8,612 nucleotides of DNA, from NCBI GenBank assembly GCA_964460185.1, contig CAYWTM010000132.1, forward strand, positions 1-8,612, read 5' to 3'. Below the pieces are notes generated by a model. That model was not told the origin of the DNA and made no database searches. It was given only the letters and a program-made list of their open reading frames with translations. The translations under genes and the position numbers were made by a program. How positions within the stretch are numbered: position 1 is the stretch's first letter; each line of letters starts with the position of its first letter. Below are positions 6,960 to 8,612 of the stretch, one piece after another. Origin of the DNA: JAVJPJ01 sp040217295 (GTDB lineage Bacteria; Pseudomonadota; Alphaproteobacteria; Rhodobacterales; Rhodobacteraceae).

Positions 6960-7050
6960 CCAGTGTGATCCTGCGTGGGTTCATTCCCTTGGCCGGCGCA
7001 GACTTCCTCCCTGTCAACTGGCCGCATCCCTGACCGGATGCGGTTTTTTT
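6960..7050 (+). ncRNA. Candidate small RNA ending at an intrinsic terminator
   Basis: The 3' end is well defined by the hairpin and seven T residues at 7022-7050; the 5' end is only estimated. Upstream of the terminator a hairpin is possible (CTGCG 6971-6975 with CGCAG 6997-7001, inner GGG 6977-6979 with CCC 6986-6988). It is followed by the open stretch CTTCCTCCCTG (7003-7013), complementary to a Shine-Dalgarno sequence. This layout of 5' hairpin, unpaired CCUCC seed and terminator with a U tail is common in Hfq-dependent small RNAs of alphaproteobacteria, and Rhodobacter has stress RNAs (CcsR/cuckoo group) with a CCUCCUCCC motif. Membership in that family is not shown. A loose heat-shock-like promoter, CTTCAA (6931-6936) and CCCTTT (6951-6956) with a 14-base spacer, could start it near 6963. 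No open reading frame with a ribosome site explains the terminator. Confidence 0.4.
7022..7050 (+). terminator. Strong intrinsic terminator, + strand
   Basis: CCGCATCC (7022-7029) and GGATGCGG (7036-7043) form a perfect 8-bp stem with a six-base loop, directly followed by TTTTTTT (7044-7050). It works only in the + direction, away from the HerA-like gene and toward ialB, so it must end a transcript that begins within 6899-7021 (or antisense transcription from the HerA-like gene). Confidence 0.8.
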
Positions 7051-7091
7051 CGGAGCCGTTTCAAAATTTTCACATGAGATTAATTGGCCTG

Positions 7092-7120
7092 TTGACGACT
7101 GCGACCGTGTGTCATAGCGT
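7092..7120 (+). promoter_or_regulatory. Candidate sigma70-type promoter, + strand
   Basis: TTGACG (7092-7097) and TAGCGT (7115-7120) are separated by exactly 17 bases, with an AT-rich stretch upstream (about 7061-7086). Transcription would begin near 7127, between the first and second + strand terminators, giving a transcript of about 70 bases ending near 7198. The -35 is good and the -10 only moderate. Confidence 0.4.
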
Positions 7121-7164
7121 CCCGTCAGAACGTCGGCCAGTCCGGCAGGGAGATAAAAAAATGC

Positions 7165-7198
7165 AAAGGGTCCGAGCTTCGGGCCCTTTAGCTTTTTT
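7165..7198. terminator. Intrinsic terminator, probably bidirectional
   Basis: An 11-bp stem with one G-T pair (AAAGGGTCCGA at 7165-7175 with TCGGGCCCTTT at 7179-7189) closes a three-base loop. On the + strand AGCTTTTTT follows; on the minus strand GCATTTTTTT follows, so either direction could terminate. It lies only a few bases downstream of a Shine-Dalgarno-like AGGGAG (7147-7152) and an ATG at 7161. A 51-codon frame from that ATG to TAG at 7314-7316 would be cut off by this terminator, so it may be a leader or attenuator rather than a normal gene. Confidence 0.7.
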
Positions 7199-7260
7199 GG
7201 GGCCGCCTTTAGCTTTTTGGGCTCCGGTATCCGCCAAACCTGGCCATCAGCGACCCACGG

Positions 7261-7286
7261 CCGATCGCGCGGGGCGGTCGGTTTTT
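7261..7286 (+). terminator. Third intrinsic-terminator-like hairpin, + strand
   Basis: CCGATCGC (7261-7268) pairs with GCGGTCGG (7274-7281) with one T-G wobble and a five-base loop, and is followed by TTTTT (7282-7286). It is 73 bases upstream of the ialB start and just before the probable ialB promoter, so it would insulate ialB from transcription coming from 7092-7200. Confidence 0.6.
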
Positions 7287-7301
7287 GCCCCTGACAGCGC
7301 C

Positions 7302-7330
7302 TTGCGAACATGGTAGCGAACGCGAACTAT
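7302..7330 (+). promoter_or_regulatory. Candidate promoter of the IalB-family gene
   Basis: TTGCGA (7302-7307) and AACTAT (7325-7330) are 17 bases apart. Transcription would start near 7337, leaving a leader of about 22 bases that contains AAGGA (7344-7348). The ATG at 7329 lies inside the -10 box and would not be transcribed, which supports the start at 7359. The -10 match is modest. Confidence 0.35.
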
Positions 7331-7358
7331 GCCGAGTGACGTAAAGGATCTTTCCCGC

Positions 7359-7994
7359 ATGACTGTTCAGACTTCCTTCAAGGCCAGCCTGATCGCGGCC
7401 GTTCTGGCCCTGCCGACACTGGCCGGAGCCCAGACCGAAACCACGGCCGAAGAGGTGCTGCCCCTGGGCCAGCCCGTTGAGGAAATTGGCGCCACCTATG
7501 TCGCGGAAACCCACGGCGATTGGGAAATACGCTGCATCCGCCAGGAAGAAGGCGCGCCCGAACCGTGCCAGATGTATCAATTGATGGTGGATGAAAACGG
7601 CAGTCCCGTGGCCGAATTCAACATTTTCGATCTTCCCGACGAGGGACAGGTGGTTGCGGGGGCGACGATCGTCACGCCGCTCGATACGCTCTTGCCGCCG
7701 GGGATCCGGATGCGTGTGGATGACGGGCAGTGGTCCGAATATCCGTTCGCGTTCTGCCAGCGGATCGGGTGCTTTTCCCGGCTCGGTTTGACCTCGGCCA
7801 ATCTCGATGCGTTCCGCGCCGGCGGTGAGGCCAACGTCGCCATCGTTCCCCTGCCCGCCCCCGACCAGATCGTGCAACTGTCCGCGTCGCTGTCGGGCTT
7901 CACCGCCGGTTTCGCGGCGCTTGAAGCGCGCAATGAAGTTGCGCGTGGTCTGTTCGAGGCCTTGCAGGGCACGGAAGCCGCGCCCGCGGACTGA
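7359..7994 (+). CDS. Invasion-associated locus B (IalB) family periplasmic protein
   Basis: The protein has 211 residues from the ATG at 7359. That start is chosen because AAGGA lies 10 bases upstream and because it puts a clean signal peptide at the N-terminus (MTVQTSFKASLIAAVLALPT, then likely cleavage at LAGA before Gln25). The in-frame ATG at 7329 adds ten hydrophilic residues and lacks a ribosome site. The mature part has the IalB pattern: HGDWEIRC (52-59), a second cysteine at 70 (EPCQMYQL), PPGIRMRVD (113-121), YPFAFCQRIGCFSRLGL with Cys133 and Cys138 (128-144), and a C-terminal SLSGFTAGFAAL. Four cysteines could form two disulfides in the periplasm. The family is named from a Bartonella locus linked to erythrocyte invasion, but it is widespread in free-living alphaproteobacteria, where its function is unknown. 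It is monocistronic by position, with a hairpin downstream and a convergent neighbour. Confidence 0.87.
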   Translation: MTVQTSFKASLIAAVLALPTLAGAQTETTAEEVLPLGQPVEEIGATYVAETHGDWEIRCIRQEEGAPEPCQMYQLMVDENGSPVAEFNIFDLPDEGQVVAGATIVTPLDTLLPPGIRMRVDDGQWSEYPFAFCQRIGCFSRLGLTSANLDAFRAGGEANVAIVPLPAPDQIVQLSASLSGFTAGFAALEARNEVARGLFEALQGTEAAPAD

Positions 7995-8020
7995 GAAACC
8001 GACATCGAGACGATTTTCCA

Positions 8021-8044
8021 TCGGCCCGCCATCGTGCGGGCCGA
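8021..8044. terminator. Hairpin between convergent ialB-family and ketoacyl synthase genes
   Basis: TCGGCCCGC (8021-8029) and GCGGGCCGA (8036-8044) form a perfect 9-bp stem with a six-base loop, 26 bases after the ialB-family stop and 50 bases from the stop of the opposing gene. T runs on both sides are short (CATCGTTT on the + strand), so termination strength is uncertain. Confidence 0.55.
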
Positions 8045-8094
8045 CATCGTTTCGGGGGTCCGGTTACGCGGGTCTACGACAATTCCGCAGCCGT

Positions 8095-8612
8095 TCAGCG
8101 TGCGCGGCGCAGGGCGATGACCGCATTCAGCCCCCCGAACGCAAAGGCGTTCGACAGGCAGGCGTCGACCTTGGCTTCGCGGGCCTCGTTGGGAACCACA
8201 TCCAGCGCGCATTCGGGGTCGGGTTCCTCGTAGCCGATGGTGGGCGCGATGATCCCATCCTTGAGCGCCATGATACATGCCAGAAGCTCGACCGCGCCGG
8301 TTCCGCCGATCAGGTGGCCGTGCATGGATTTGGTGGAGGATATCATCAGGGCATCGGCGTGATGGCCGAACACATCCGCCACGGCCGCGCATTCGACCTT
8401 GTCGTTGGCCGCCGTCCCGGTACCGTGGGCGTTGATATAGCAGACATCCGACGCGTTCATCGCCGCATCCTTGAGGGTCGCGGCAATGGTGCGCGCCGCG
8501 CCCTGCTTGGATGGCATCACGATATCGGCCGCGTCCGAGGTCATCGCAAAGCCCACGACCTCGGCCAGGATCTCCGCGCCGCGCGCGCGCGCGTGCTCGT
8601 ATTCCTCGAAGA
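8095..8612 (-). CDS. Beta-ketoacyl-ACP synthase, FabF/NodE type (C-terminal part)
   Basis: The frame runs from the right edge of the window to TGA at 8095-8097, giving roughly the last 171 residues of a thiolase-fold condensing enzyme. The active-site cysteine and the start are outside. The visible part begins FEEYEHARARGAEILAEVVG, then has the first catalytic histidine in NAHGTGT (codon 8425-8427), the lysine in SSTKSMHGH (8329-8331) and the second catalytic histidine in GHLIGGTGAVE (8314-8316). It ends with the SNAFAFGGLNAVIALRR glycine-rich motif near the C-terminus. These fit the Cys-His-His family that elongates acyl-ACP with malonyl-ACP. HGTGT rather than HGTST, the MHGH motif and the PTIGYEEPDPECALDVVPNEARE stretch look more like NodE or accessory FabF enzymes than the main E. 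coli FabF. A role in making special or very long acyl chains is possible but cannot be decided from this part. Confidence 0.9.
   Translation of the reverse strand, partial: FEEYEHARARGAEILAEVVGFAMTSDAADIVMPSKQGAARTIAATLKDAAMNASDVCYINAHGTGTAANDKVECAAVADVFGHHADALMISSTKSMHGHLIGGTGAVELLACIMALKDGIIAPTIGYEEPDPECALDVVPNEAREAKVDACLSNAFAFGGLNAVIALRRAR

Noticed and set aside
6970..7001. GGTTCATTCCC resembling a tRNA T-arm
   Set aside because: The loop lacks the conserved adenine, the five-pair stem does not form, and no anticodon or acceptor stem is present.
6946..7311. Minus-strand open frame (121 codons) in the gene-free region
   Set aside because: No Shine-Dalgarno before its ATG, it runs through three hairpins, and its Lys-rich PKKLK repeats are only the translation of the 13-base DNA repeat.
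6975..7316. Plus-strand open frame (113 codons) in the gene-free region
   Set aside because: Interrupted by two terminators and without a ribosome site at its first ATG; only the internal ATG at 7161 has one, and that is reported as a possible leader.
7209..8021. Minus-strand open frame (270 codons) opposite the IalB-family gene
   Set aside because: Antisense shadow with Arg/Gly-rich content; the + strand protein has a signal peptide and four family cysteines.

Overview
This 8.6 kb window is GC-rich and fits an alphaproteobacterium, most likely a member of the Rhodobacterales (Roseobacter/Rhodobacter group). The reasons are the ccmF-ccmH cytochrome c maturation pair, the IalB-type periplasmic protein, the branched-chain amino acid permease pair and the codon and GC style. 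The assignment rests on family resemblance read by eye, not on a search. Most of the window is ordinary chromosomal housekeeping. No transposase, phage gene, CRISPR array, rRNA or tRNA was seen.

Layout. Positions 1-1726 (+) hold the end of a livH-type permease and a complete livM-type permease, joined by an ATGA overlap. They form the two membrane subunits of a branched-chain amino acid or amide ABC importer. The ATPases and binding protein are outside the window. A strong GC hairpin lies between livM and the convergent block that follows. Positions 1779-5066 (-) read, in transcription order, ccmF, ccmH and a PaaG-like enoyl-CoA hydratase/isomerase. CcmF and CcmH act together in attaching heme to apocytochrome c in the periplasm; the hydratase is probably a passenger at the end of the unit. 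Positions 5067-5317 hold no gene but carry a promoter that nearly touches the ccmF start codon, a perfect A/T-stem palindrome and a hairpin over the stop codon of the next gene. Positions 5318-6898 (-) encode a HerA-like/DUF853 ATPase of the YjgR type.

Positions 6899-7358 lie between the divergently transcribed ATPase and ialB genes and contain no convincing protein gene. Three intrinsic-terminator-like hairpins there all point along the + strand, and one + strand promoter candidate lies between the first and second. Divergent flanking genes do not need terminators in that position, so one or more small RNAs or a regulated leader are likely. This is the least explained part of the window. One candidate RNA carries an anti-Shine-Dalgarno-like CUUCCUCCC stretch just before its terminator.

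Positions 7359-7994 (+) encode a secreted IalB-family protein. A hairpin separates it from a convergent, truncated gene (8095-8612, -) for a beta-ketoacyl synthase of FabF/NodE type, of which only the C-terminal part is present.
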